Positions 1-8,317 of a DNA stretch of 64,000 nucleotides are shown here, one piece after another. Source of the DNA: JAVSMW01 sp032027005. GTDB lineage: Bacteria; Bacillota; Thermincolia; Thermincolales; UBA2595. A program made the translations under genes and the position numbers. Location of the stretch: positions 199,825-263,824 of the forward strand of contig JAVSMW010000005.1 of assembly GCA_032027005.1 (NCBI GenBank). Direction: 5' to 3'. Below the pieces are notes generated by a model. The model worked only from the letters and a program-made list of their open reading frames with translations, was not told the DNA's origin and did no database searches. How positions within the stretch are numbered: the first letter of the stretch is position 1; each line of letters opens with the position of its first letter.

Positions 1-2
1 GT

Positions 3-512
3 GTAGACACTATAGTAGAAATGGCCGGAGTGTCAAAAGGCGCTTTCTACGTGCATTTTGGTTCAAAGGATTATCTGATTGCCGCTTTGATTGCTGATTA
101 TGTAGAAAAAGTGGACTTAGATTATAAATCCTTTCTCGAATCAATTGGACCTGATTTAAAGGCATCTGATAAACTTATTTTGCTGGCAGGAAAAATTGCT
201 GATATTACCAACTGTACTATAGGTTATGACAACATGAAATTTTTATATGCAGCCCAATTGACGAGAACAATAAATACTGACGCTGTCTCGGGTTACAATA
301 GGGAGATCTATCAAATGCTCAGGGAAATAATTAGCACAGGTCAACAGCAGGGAGAATTTAAAACCGAAATTAGCCCTGATATCATCTCAAAACACTGCAT
401 ATTGGCCTTAAGAGGGCTTATCTATGAATGGTGTATTCGATACCCCGACTTTGACTTAAAAGACCAGGTTTTGCAGCACTTCGAAATACTACTGACAGGT
501 ATTACAAAGTAA
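3..512 (+). CDS. TetR/AcrR family regulator, 5' end cut by window edge
   Basis: The frame is open to the window edge. The visible part begins inside the DNA-binding domain: the codons before the first ATG (21) read VDTIVE and continue into AGVSKGAFYVHFGSKDYL, the classic TetR helix-turn-helix end. The ATG at 21 is therefore internal, not the start. About 165 residues remain, including the whole helical ligand-binding/dimerisation domain. The gene ends 19 bp before a DHA2 efflux pump on the same strand. By the usual logic of such pairs it probably represses that pump in response to a toxic compound (inference). The ligand cannot be told from sequence. Confidence 0.9.
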   Translation, partial: VDTIVEMAGVSKGAFYVHFGSKDYLIAALIADYVEKVDLDYKSFLESIGPDLKASDKLILLAGKIADITNCTIGYDNMKFLYAAQLTRTINTDAVSGYNREIYQMLREIISTGQQQGEFKTEISPDIISKHCILALRGLIYEWCIRYPDFDLKDQVLQHFEILLTGITK

Positions 513-531
513 CTCGATCAGGAGGCTTTTT

Positions 532-2160
532 GTGGAACATTTATCTCACCAGCGTAAAATCACGATCATGGTTGCAATCATCACTGCCATGTTCTTTTCT
601 TCCATAAATCAGACCATTGTCAGTGTAGCCTTACCCAGCATTATCGCCAAACTCGGCGGCATGGAGTATTATACCTGGGTCATCACCATTTATCTTCTAA
701 CTACAACTATTTCTACAATTCTGGTAGGCAAGCTTTCTGATATCTATGGACGAAAACCTTTTATTTTAGCCGGAATTGCTATTTTTATGGTTGGCGCCCT
801 CTTTTCCGGATCATCTAAAGACATTATTCAACTCATAATCTCCCGGGGAATTCAGGGCATGGGTGCCGGTATCATCATGTCGACAGCCTTCACTGCTATC
901 GGCGATCTATTTTCCCCGCGGGAAAGAGGACGCTGGTCCGGAGTGATGAGTGCGGCCTTCGGCATTTCCAGTGTTCTTGGACCCGGGGTGGGCGGCTATA
1001 TAGTAGACCACATGGCGTGGCACTGGATATTTTGGCTTTTCCTCCCCCTTGGGTTTATTGCCTTTTTGATGATTCTCTTCCTTTTTCCCAGGATTGAGCG
1101 CAGAGAATCAGAATCTATCGATTATCCAGGCTCGTTTTTTCTGACCCTGACTATCGTCCCCCTGCTTCTGGGCTTCTCCTGGGCAGGTACCAAATATCCG
1201 TGGAATTCTTCTCTGATTTTAGGCCTTTTTGGTATTGCCATTTTTTCTTTATTGCTCTTTATCTTCACAGAAGCCAGGGTAAAAGCCCCGGTACTTCCTC
1301 TTTATTTGTTTAGGAGCAGTATTATAACAATCTCCAACATTGTCGGGTTTCTTACCTTTGCAGGTATGTTTGGGGCTTTAATGTATATGCCCTTCTATGT
1401 TCAGGGCGTATTGGGTGTTTCTGCAACATATGCCGGATATGTTTCAATGCCCATGTCTTTGAGTATGTTTACCATGAGTGCTTACGCCGGACGCCAGATG
1501 ACAAAGACGGGGAAGTATAAGAACATGGCCATCTTCGGTAATTTTCTGATGGTACTCGGAATGATGCTGATGGCTGTGATGAATAATATCTACCTGGCAG
1601 TACTCAGTATGATCATTTTTGGTATCGGGCTTGGTTTCGGAATGCCTATTTTCATGCTCACTGTGCAAAATGCCGTGGATGCCGCAGAACTGGGGGTTGC
1701 AACAGCTACAGTACAGTTATTCCGCAACCTTGGCGGAACTATCGGTATCGCTGTCATGGGTACCATTCTTTCCACAAGTATGGCAGGTAAAATGAAGGAA
1801 CTTATATCACGCGGCACCGGAATCAACACAGGAGCGCTGGACCCGGCCATGGCGGAAAAGTTTCGGCAGGTACAGGACCCGCGAATCCTGCTGGACCACC
1901 AGAAGCTTGCCGCAATCCAAAACAGCCTCCCCCCATCTGTTCAATCTGCTTTTTCCGAACTTATCGAAACAATCCGGGAGGCCATGTCCGCTTCCCTTTC
2001 CAATGTCTTTTTTGCCGGAGTACTCCTGGTGACCGTAGCTCTCGTTCTGTCCTTCTTTCTAAGGGAAGTTCCGCTGCGCACAACTGTTGGTAAGGTAACC
2101 CCTGAGAAGCCGGCAGAACGGGAAAAGGCTCTTGGAAGAATGAAGGAAGCGAATCCATAA
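532..2160 (+). CDS. DHA2 (EmrB/QacA-type) MFS multidrug efflux transporter
   Basis: A 542-residue membrane protein with about 14 predicted hydrophobic segments, the length and topology of the DHA2 drug:proton antiporters. It shows MFS motif A between helices 2 and 3 (GKLSDIYGRKP) and motif C (VLGPGVGGYI), the antiporter signature. The start is GTG at 532, preceded by GGAGG at 521-525. It sits 19 bp downstream of a TetR regulator and is probably co-transcribed with it. A hairpin at 2174-2216 follows the stop. The hydrophilic C-terminal tail is rich in charged residues. The substrate is unknown; drug, dye or aromatic-acid export are all possible. Confidence 0.9.
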   Translation: MEHLSHQRKITIMVAIITAMFFSSINQTIVSVALPSIIAKLGGMEYYTWVITIYLLTTTISTILVGKLSDIYGRKPFILAGIAIFMVGALFSGSSKDIIQLIISRGIQGMGAGIIMSTAFTAIGDLFSPRERGRWSGVMSAAFGISSVLGPGVGGYIVDHMAWHWIFWLFLPLGFIAFLMILFLFPRIERRESESIDYPGSFFLTLTIVPLLLGFSWAGTKYPWNSSLILGLFGIAIFSLLLFIFTEARVKAPVLPLYLFRSSIITISNIVGFLTFAGMFGALMYMPFYVQGVLGVSATYAGYVSMPMSLSMFTMSAYAGRQMTKTGKYKNMAIFGNFLMVLGMMLMAVMNNIYLAVLSMIIFGIGLGFGMPIFMLTVQNAVDAAELGVATATVQLFRNLGGTIGIAVMGTILSTSMAGKMKELISRGTGINTGALDPAMAEKFRQVQDPRILLDHQKLAAIQNSLPPSVQSAFSELIETIREAMSASLSNVFFAGVLLVTVALVLSFFLREVPLRTTVGKVTPEKPAEREKALGRMKEANP

Positions 2161-2173
2161 GATTTTAAAAAAA

Positions 2174-2216
2174 GCCCTGTGTACCTGATGGATAATCCAA
2201 TTTCGGTACACAGGGC
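2174..2216. terminator. bidirectional rho-independent terminator
   Basis: A 12-bp perfect stem (GCCCTGTGTACC paired with GGTACACAGGGC) around a 19-nt loop. On the minus strand it is followed by a run of seven T, which fits the end of the minus-strand operon coming from 3024. On the plus strand the downstream sequence is only T-rich, so it may also stop readthrough from the efflux gene. Confidence 0.75.
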
Positions 2217-2229
2217 CAATTAATCTATT

Positions 2230-2391
2230 TTATGATAAGTTTTTCTCTTCACCGGCTATAATTTTCACAGAACTTTCCAGAACCTCATAGCCCACTCGAA
2301 ACAGCTTGTATGATATCAGATACTCTTGATTTACCTTTTTTGTAATATTAATTATCTTATCCGTATGGTGCCGCGTCTGCGGCATGGACAT
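2230..2391 (-). CDS. small hypothetical protein (53 aa)
   Basis: A short open frame that begins MSMPQTRHHTD and ends GEEKNLS. It starts 28 bp after the stop of the membrane-protein gene at 2419-3024 and ends 14 bp before a strong minus-strand terminator, so its position fits a real last gene of that operon. The composition is soluble, mixed charged and amphipathic, with no motif I recognise. The ribosome-binding site is weak, which lowers confidence. It could instead be a decayed gene end. Confidence 0.4.
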   Translation of the reverse strand: MSMPQTRHHTDKIINITKKVNQEYLISYKLFRVGYEVLESSVKIIAGEEKNLS

Positions 2392-2418
2392 CTCTGCGGT
2401 ATATTATCTTTTCACCTT

Positions 2419-3024
2419 TTACTCCAAAGACATTTTTTTGCGCAACATAAAACCCACACCCAGGGCTGTGAAGATTCCTATGATAAAATTCTGAATCATA
2501 TGCATCAGAAAGGTGAGGCTGTATGACCCGAAGTTATCAAAAAGCCAAATTGCCCAGGGTGCGTCCGGGCGGGCGAAAAACACCAGTACCTGGCAAACTA
2601 AAAAGCCGAGGGTGATCCACAAATACACCGACTCCCGTCCTGCCCGTTCCTTTAACAGAAACCCAAAAAACAGGCCAACCAAAAAACCCGGCAGGGGCAG
2701 CAGGGTATAGAAGAACTGATTGATCAGCAGAGCCGGGATTAATACGCCCAGAGCGAAAGCCCCGGTTCCGGCTAACCACAATTTTCTGAAAGGGTAAAAG
2801 CGGCGCAGCAGGTAGCCCAGGGCAGCCATACCGATGGCAGCTTCCATGATAAAACCAAGCCAGATAACTAGAAAAATGAGTAAGCCGTTCTCGCCGCCGG
2901 AAGATTGGCTCAAAAGCCATTCCAGCAATGTCCTGAGAAAACCGCCGGCCATGAAGGCCAGTCCTGTTAAAATCATCAACCGGGGCAAATTGAGCCGATT
3001 AGCATGTAGTTCCAAAATATTCAT
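2419..3024 (-). CDS. multi-pass membrane protein of unknown function
   Basis: A 201-residue protein with about six hydrophobic segments and short loops. It begins MNILELHANRLNLPR and ends in a basic, cytoplasm-like tail. No catalytic motif is visible and I do not recognise the family. It follows mscL (3053-3487) on the same strand with a 28-bp gap, suggesting co-transcription, possibly with the small gene at 2230-2391. A role in the envelope or osmotic response is only a guess from its neighbour. Confidence 0.6.
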   Translation of the reverse strand: MNILELHANRLNLPRLMILTGLAFMAGGFLRTLLEWLLSQSSGGENGLLIFLVIWLGFIMEAAIGMAALGYLLRRFYPFRKLWLAGTGAFALGVLIPALLINQFFYTLLPLPGFLVGLFFGFLLKERAGRESVYLWITLGFLVCQVLVFFARPDAPWAIWLFDNFGSYSLTFLMHMIQNFIIGIFTALGVGFMLRKKMSLE

Positions 3025-3052
3025 ATCCTTTCGGAGGCCGATTTTATCTAAA

Positions 3053-3487
3053 TTACTCGATTACAGAAGTACAGTGAGGACATCTGGTAGCGTCAATATG
3101 TATTTCCCCATAACAGAATCTGCATTGTTTGCTTTTGACCGGTGCCGGCTCCGTCTTTCTAAACGAAAAACGGTTCAGCTTTTTTATCACAATAAAAAGA
3201 GCAAAGGCTATGATCGCAAAGTCAATAATATTGTTGAGAAATAATCCGTAATTCAAAGTAGCCGCCCCGGCTTTTTTAGCCTCTTCCAAAGTTTTGAAAT
3301 TGCCCGAACCGAGGCTGATAAAAAGGTTAGTGAAGTCGACCTTACCCAGCAGCAGGCCAATTAAAGGCATAATTATATCACTGACCAGGGATGAGATTAT
3401 TTTCCCAAATGCACCTCCGATTATCACACCAACTGCTAAGTCGAGAACATTTCCCTTCATCGCAAAATCTCTAAATTCTTTCCACAT
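3053..3487 (-). CDS. mscL: large-conductance mechanosensitive channel MscL with C-terminal zinc ribbon
   Basis: The N-terminal 100 residues match MscL: an amphipathic N-terminus (MWKEFRDFAMKGNVLDLAVG), a first membrane helix with the conserved AVGVIIGGAFGKIISSLV core, a periplasmic loop and a second helix (NIIDFAIIAFALFIVIKKL). It opens at high membrane tension to release solutes during hypo-osmotic shock. Instead of the usual short helical bundle, the C-terminus carries CRFC and CPHC pairs 15 residues apart, a zinc-ribbon signature. Length is 144 residues, usual for the family. The next gene on the strand encodes a membrane protein of unknown function. Confidence 0.95.
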   Translation of the reverse strand: MWKEFRDFAMKGNVLDLAVGVIIGGAFGKIISSLVSDIIMPLIGLLLGKVDFTNLFISLGSGNFKTLEEAKKAGAATLNYGLFLNNIIDFAIIAFALFIVIKKLNRFSFRKTEPAPVKSKQCRFCYGEIHIDATRCPHCTSVIE

Positions 3488-3749
3488 GCTGCTCTCTCAC
3501 TCCTCGTCCTCAGAACTACTCAACCGGGCTCTGATGGCTTATTTTTGATATTCTATAAAAGATTTCTGCAAAGGATGTCATAATCCTTTTTCATACTACC
3601 CTTCCATAGATAAATTTGCAATTTTTATGACGAAGCCGTATTCTATCACTAAAGCAGTATTTTCAGCAGGTAAACCGCTAGTGTTTATCGAATATTGTTG
3701 CTAACCTGCACCAAGCGGCGGGGAACTACACCGCCGAGAGGAGAGTCAC

Positions 3750-5192
3750 ATGAATAACGATAAAGCAAATTGTCCTTTGGATTTCTCCGGGATATTGAAT
3801 TCAATACATGAAAGCGTAGTTGTAATAGGTCTTGACTCTACCATCATTTTTGCTAATGCTGCTTATACCCGTATCCTGGGAGTGCCGGTCAGCAAAGTGC
3901 TGGGGAAAAAGCTGGCCGATCTCGAACCCAATTCACCGATCCTCGATGTTTTGCGAACTGGCAAGCCGATGGTTGATGATCCCTATCATATCAAAGCCCT
4001 GGGCGGCCTGGATATTGTCGCCAATATCAACCCCATCTATGAAAACAGCCGGCTGGTCGGTGTTGTTGCAGTTTTTCGCGACCGCAGCGAGGTTCAGCAC
4101 CTGGAGGAAAAACTGCGGCAAACCATGGATGAAGTACAGGAGTTGCGGTCCCGGTTTCTGGAAACCGATGAGCTGATTCTCCAAAGCCCGCAAATGCGGA
4201 AAATCACGGAACTGATTACGCGCCTGGGGCACGTGGATTCTACTGTTTTGATCACCGGTGAGTCCGGGACCGGCAAAGAGGTTGTTGCCAAATTAATTCA
4301 TCGCTCAGGGAAACGCCACAACCAGACTTTTGTTACAATTAACTGTGGGGCCATTCCGGAAAACCTCCTGGAATCAGAACTATTCGGCTATGAAAAGGGC
4401 GCTTTCACCGGTGCCAGCAAGGAGGGCAAAGCCGGGCTTTTGGAAATGGCCAATAACGGCACCCTTTTTCTGGATGAGATCAGCGAACTCCCTTACAGTT
4501 TGCAAGTTAAATTACTGCGGGTCATTCAGGAACAAACCTTTGTACGGATTGGGGGTCTTCATGAAACCAAGGTTGACATCCGGTGAAAATAACGGAAGCA
4601 TATTGTTCGATGCTGATTAAGTCTTCATGAAACCAAGGTTGACATCCGGTTCCTGGCCGCAGCCAACCGCGACCTGAAGACCATGGTCAATGAAAAAACA
4701 TTACGGGAAGACTTATATTACCGGTTAAATGTTGTCCCGATAGCACTTCCTCCTTTACGCGAACGGAGGCAGGATATTGCCCCTTTGGCCCGTTACTTCC
4801 TGCAGAAATTCAACAAAAAATATGGACAGCAAAAGACTCTGCTGCCTGAAGTATATCGCTATTTAGAATCTTATTATTGGCCAGGGAATGTCCGGGAGCT
4901 GGAAAATCTGATGGAACGGCTGGTTGTTTCGGCAATTAAAGATTATATCGATCTGCAGGATGAAACCCTGGTCGGCTGTTTCATCAACGGGCCCAATACG
5001 CAGCCTGTGGATGTGCGTGATATTATTCCGCTGAATGCGGCCAGAGAAATGGTCGAAAAGGATCTCATTCAAAAAGCCCTCAATTTATATGGCAGCGCCC
5101 GCCGCGCTTCCAAGGTGCTGGCTGTGGACCATTCGACCCTGACCCGTAAAGCCAGGAAATATGGCCTTAAATTTGACGGTGAGCAGGAGTAG
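3750..5192 (+). pseudogene. PAS/sigma-54-interaction/Fis regulator interrupted by a 66-bp insertion
   Basis: The first part (3750-4586) encodes an N-terminal PAS sensor (about residues 10-115), a linker helix and most of the AAA+ domain: Walker A GESGTGKE, the sigma-54-contacting GAFTGA loop and Walker B GTLFLDEI. It stops at TGA 4584. The remainder, open in the same frame and with a possible restart at ATG 4683, holds FREDLYYRLNV-like sensor residues (here LREDLYYRLNV), the WPGNVRELENL segment and a Fis-type helix-turn-helix (SARRASKVLAVDHSTLTRKA). A 66-bp insertion at 4585-4650 separates the halves and carries three in-frame stops. Removing it restores a 458-residue protein of normal length. 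The start is ATG 3750 with GAGGAGAG upstream. Its target promoter is unknown. It overlaps the end of ftsX by 26 bp. Confidence 0.85.
4555..4650 (+). repeat. 30-bp direct repeat flanking 36 bp of extra sequence
   Basis: The 30 bases at 4555-4584 are repeated exactly at 4621-4650, with 36 unrelated bases between them. The period is 66 bp, a multiple of three, so the frame after the second copy is the gene's own. The intervening sequence supplies TGA, TAA and TGA in that frame. The structure looks like a duplication with filler DNA; an assembly error is also possible. Confidence 0.9.
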
Positions 5193-6066
5193 TGAAAGTC
5201 AGCCCAATGAGGCTTCCGGCTATACCCAAAATTATACTTAGGGACATCACCATAACGATTATGCTTGACATAAGTGTCCAGGCAGGTAACAGGGGAATGA
5301 AAGACAGATATTCCGTCATTTGGGCATAAGCCTGATTCATCACAATTGCTGCCATAGATACGGCCAGTACTCCGCCGGCTACGGTCAACAACAATCCTTG
5401 GAGCAAAAAAGGAAGAGCAATAAAAGATTCCGGTGCCCCCAGTAATCTCAGGGTCCTGATTTGCTCACTGCTATTTTGGATCCCCAGTCTGATCAGCTGG
5501 GATATGATAATCAGTGTGGATATTCCTACTGCCGTCATCACCAGCAGCCCTAAAAGTCTCATCATCCCGGAAATATCACGGAGGCGTTCCAGGACCGCTC
5601 TGTTGTTCTGGACATGCTCAATTCCAGGTATGTGATCTAGCTCCTGCAGAACCTGGTCGATTTTGTCCAGGTTAATTTTCACAGCAATCATTGGACTAAA
5701 AGGATTTTCATTAAACAGCTTCAAGACCTCTGCTTCATCTCCCAGGATCTCTGCCATCCTGTCGTAAGCTTCACTTTTATCCACCGCTCTGGCCTCTCTG
5801 ACCCCGACCAGGCCCTGCAGCTTGCCCGTTAACCGGGAAACTCCCTGGGTGTCGAGGCCCTCATTATAAAAAACATTGATTTCGGCCTCACCCTGGATAA
5901 TATCAGCCACATGATTACTTACCCGCCATCCGCCAATCACCATGGCGAGAATAAATAAAATCAGACATATACTTAAGATGGAGATGATATTGGAAATCAG
6001 GCTCTGACGAAGCAGCGTGATTGTTTCCCGGCAAAAATAATCTAAATTGGCTGCAATATTTTTCAT
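5167..6066 (-). CDS. ftsX: cell-division ABC transporter permease FtsX
   Basis: A 299-residue protein with the FtsX plan: a cytoplasmic N-terminus, a first membrane helix (about residues 22-45), a large extracellular domain, then three membrane helices towards the C-terminus. FtsX does not transport solute. With FtsE it transmits ATP hydrolysis across the membrane to a peptidoglycan hydrolase or its activator. Its start overlaps ftsE by 4 bp (ATGA-type overlap), so the two are translationally coupled. Its 3' end overlaps the convergent regulator pseudogene by 26 bp. Confidence 0.93.
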   Translation of the reverse strand: MKNIAANLDYFCRETITLLRQSLISNIISILSICLILFILAMVIGGWRVSNHVADIIQGEAEINVFYNEGLDTQGVSRLTGKLQGLVGVREARAVDKSEAYDRMAEILGDEAEVLKLFNENPFSPMIAVKINLDKIDQVLQELDHIPGIEHVQNNRAVLERLRDISGMMRLLGLLVMTAVGISTLIIISQLIRLGIQNSSEQIRTLRLLGAPESFIALPFLLQGLLLTVAGGVLAVSMAAIVMNQAYAQMTEYLSFIPLLPAWTLMSSIIVMVMSLSIILGIAGSLIGLTFTTPAHRQI

Positions 6067-6740
6067 TTAAGTTCGGCCTGCCTTTCCCATCTCATGCTTC
6101 CCTTATCAAGGGTGATAAAGGTAGTATTTTTTCCGCCGCTAAGCATATGTGAGGCATGGGTGCTGACAATTACCGCCGTGCGACTGTCCTGGAAAGAGGC
6201 CAGCAGTTTCAGGATATTCAAGGCGTTTTCCCGGTCCAGGTTACCCGTGGGTTCATCAGCCACAATTAAAGCCGGTTTCCTGGCAACCGCCCGGGCAATG
6301 GCTGCTCTCTGCTGCTCTCCTGTAGACAAATGTTCGACCAGGGCAAAGGACTTTTGTTCTAAGCCAACCTTTTGTAAAGCATTGATGGCATTCTCTTTTA
6401 AACGGCCTTTGGAAAACTCAAGAAAACGCATGCCCAGAATCACATTATCTATTAATGTTCTGCCTTTTAAGAGCCGGAAATCCTGAAATACAGGGCCGAT
6501 ACTCCTTCTAAGCCTCCTGATCTGGGCAGTCTGCCCTTTAATGATCTCTTGACCCAGCACTTTTAAGGTTCCGGTGGTTGGGTACTCCATACCCATCATA
6601 AGCTTCAACAGGCTCGTTTTCCCCGAGCCGCTGGGTCCTGTAATATAAACCAACTCGCCAGGTTGGATATGCAAATCAAAATTTTGCAAAGCCAATGTTT
6701 CATCAGGGTACCTCAGAGAAACCCCTGCCGCTTCAATCAA
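6063..6740 (-). CDS. ftsE: cell-division ATP-binding protein FtsE
   Basis: A 225-residue ABC ATPase with Walker A GPSGSGKTS, a Q-loop (VFQDFRLL), a signature motif reading LSTGEQQR (usually LSGGEQQR in the family, so one Gly is Thr), Walker B ALIVADEP and an H-loop (VSTHA). FtsE pairs with FtsX, encoded next with a 4-bp overlap. The coiled-coil gene lies 13 bp upstream, making a three-gene operon. Length matches FtsE well. Confidence 0.95.
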   Translation of the reverse strand: MIEAAGVSLRYPDETLALQNFDLHIQPGELVYITGPSGSGKTSLLKLMMGMEYPTTGTLKVLGQEIIKGQTAQIRRLRRSIGPVFQDFRLLKGRTLIDNVILGMRFLEFSKGRLKENAINALQKVGLEQKSFALVEHLSTGEQQRAAIARAVARKPALIVADEPTGNLDRENALNILKLLASFQDSRTAVIVSTHASHMLSGGKNTTFITLDKGSMRWERQAELK

Positions 6741-6753
6741 CGTTGTCCCCTCC

Positions 6754-7869
6754 CTATAATCCAGGTGAAATTGAGAATTGTAAATACCCGTCCATAGTTT
6801 CTACCGATTTAAGAATATAGCCCCCCAGCATTGGCTTGAAATTAATAATAAGGTCGCCATCCCGGAACAGTTCACTAACCACCTCTTTTTCCAGGGGAAT
6901 CCCCTGAAAACTCCCCTCTCTCACCTCAAATTTGAGGGCACTTCCCTCATGAATCATAAATATCCCATTTAAAACGAGATTTTTTTCCGGCATTGTCATT
7001 TCCACATTCCCTGGCCGAAATTTAAAGATGATCTGGGGAAAACCTGTGTCACCGGTTATCATTTTATTTAAGGCTTGATCAGTGAAGGACCCCTTAATGT
7101 TGAAGATGCCTCCCGACAGCTGAAATGCTCCCGGTGGTAAATTTCCCTTGGCAATCCGGCTGGTAAATTCCTCAACAGCACCTGCAAAAACAGGTTTAAA
7201 CTCATTCCATTTATTGTGCAGATCAGCCAAATATTTTTGATAATTCTCTCTCTCTGCCGCCAGGGCAGCCAGCTCATCCGCCAAATCTTTCTGGAGCTGC
7301 TTTTCATTAGCCAGCAGTTCATTATACCGGTCCTGCTTACTACGGAGCCGGGTAAGTTCATCTGTCAGCTTTTGCTTAACTGCCGCCTGTTGTTCTTTGC
7401 TGCTCTGCAGCCGTTCAATAAGTTTCCCGGTATTTTTGGTGATATCTCTTAAAACATTAAGTCTCCGCAAAAAATCTGTCAGGTCTTTTGATTCCAGAAT
7501 TATTTCCAGATAAGATCCTGTTCCCATCCTTTGATAACTCCGGAGAACTAATTTTAAATCTTCCTTCTTTTTGGCGTACGTAGCTTCTTCCTCGGCCATG
7601 GATTTTTGTAATGCCGTGATTCGCCCGTTTACTGTTTCTATTTCCCCGGCCATCCTCTCCGCCTCTTCTCCCATTGCCGCGATTTTCTGTTCCTGGGCAA
7701 AAAGCTTTTGCAGAATTTCCGATTGCAGGTTAATTATTTTTTGCAATTTTCCTTTGCTTTCCGGTGTAGAACCGTTTTGTCCGAAAACCTGGGTTACAGA
7801 ATAATTCAATAAAAACACAAAAATAACAAAGGCAATTAAAAACTGTTCCTGCCAACGTCCTTTGAGCAT
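6754..7869 (-). CDS. FtsEX-linked secreted coiled-coil protein lacking a hydrolase domain
   Basis: A 371-residue protein with an N-terminal hydrophobic signal/anchor (about residues 9-30). A long coiled coil follows, from about residue 38 to 225, with the EnvC/PcsB-type pattern (repeated Q, K, E heptads and a hinge near SYQRMGTGSYLEIILESK, a segment typical of PcsB/CwlO-like coils). The last 130 residues are neither an M23, NlpC/P60 nor CHAP hydrolase. They are mostly beta-rich (FPQIIFKFRPGNVEMTM and GIPLEKEVVSELF) and loosely recall lipid-binding TULIP-type domains; this resemblance is tentative. It is the first gene of an operon with ftsE and ftsX, so it is probably the extracellular partner that FtsX drives. 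It may recruit a separate hydrolase, as EnvC does. Confidence 0.7.
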   Translation of the reverse strand: MLKGRWQEQFLIAFVIFVFLLNYSVTQVFGQNGSTPESKGKLQKIINLQSEILQKLFAQEQKIAAMGEEAERMAGEIETVNGRITALQKSMAEEEATYAKKKEDLKLVLRSYQRMGTGSYLEIILESKDLTDFLRRLNVLRDITKNTGKLIERLQSSKEQQAAVKQKLTDELTRLRSKQDRYNELLANEKQLQKDLADELAALAAERENYQKYLADLHNKWNEFKPVFAGAVEEFTSRIAKGNLPPGAFQLSGGIFNIKGSFTDQALNKMITGDTGFPQIIFKFRPGNVEMTMPEKNLVLNGIFMIHEGSALKFEVREGSFQGIPLEKEVVSELFRDGDLIINFKPMLGGYILKSVETMDGYLQFSISPGL

Positions 7870-8009
7870 GGGGAAACACCTCTAAATTTCCGTAATATTT
7901 GAAATGAATAAAAGTTATCTTTAAAATATGACATAATTCTTTAACTATGGAAAAAAATCCTTCCGCGGTGTTAAGAAAATATGTCAACTGCTGCCACCTT
8001 ACACGTGCT

Positions 8010-8044
8010 AAAAAAATCCGGGTGGAATCTTAAAACTCCACCCG
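8010..8044 (-). terminator. rho-independent terminator after TRAP cluster 1
   Basis: The 8-bp stem CGGGTGGA/TCCACCCG at 8019-8044 is followed on the minus strand by seven T. It lies 40 bp downstream of the truncated dctM and ends the transcript of the hcr-ligase-TRAP cluster. Confidence 0.8.
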
Positions 8045-8083
8045 AATTCTAGTTTCACTTTATTAATCTAAATTATCATTCCA

Positions 8084-8317
8084 CTACTGTTTACCCATCA
8101 GCAAATCCGGCAGGAATGTGGAGATGACCGGAAAAGCGATTAATATAGCAGTCAGAATACTTGAGGCGATATCAAAGGGCCAGACCCCCCGGAAAACCGT
8201 TTCCAAAGGCACATCTTTGGCTACACCTTTGATAACATAGGCATTGATACCTACCGGCGGGGTGATTACTCCTATACAGGTTACCATCACGATAATTACC
8301 CCAAACCAAATCGGGAG
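8084..8317 (-). pseudogene. dctM: 3' remnant of TRAP transporter large permease DctM
   Basis: Only about 77 C-terminal residues survive. The frame reads LPIWFGVIIVMVTCIGVITP and on through the conserved PPVGINAYVIKG region to LLMGKQ, matching the end of DctM proteins such as the complete one at 30697-32001. The frame is open straight back to the dctP stop codon (8318-8320): the first DctM codon follows that stop with no spacer, and dctQ plus roughly the first 350 codons of dctM are missing. The transporter it belonged to cannot work as encoded here. The deletion could be real or an assembly join. Confidence 0.85.

Noticed and set aside
1444..2219. Long minus-strand open frames within the DHA2 gene.
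   Set aside because: They lie opposite a well-supported membrane-protein gene and encode no recognisable domain.
3711..3740. GGCGG...CCGCC hairpin just before the interrupted activator's start.
   Set aside because: Could hide the ribosome-binding site, but the stem is only 5 bp and no riboswitch family fits.
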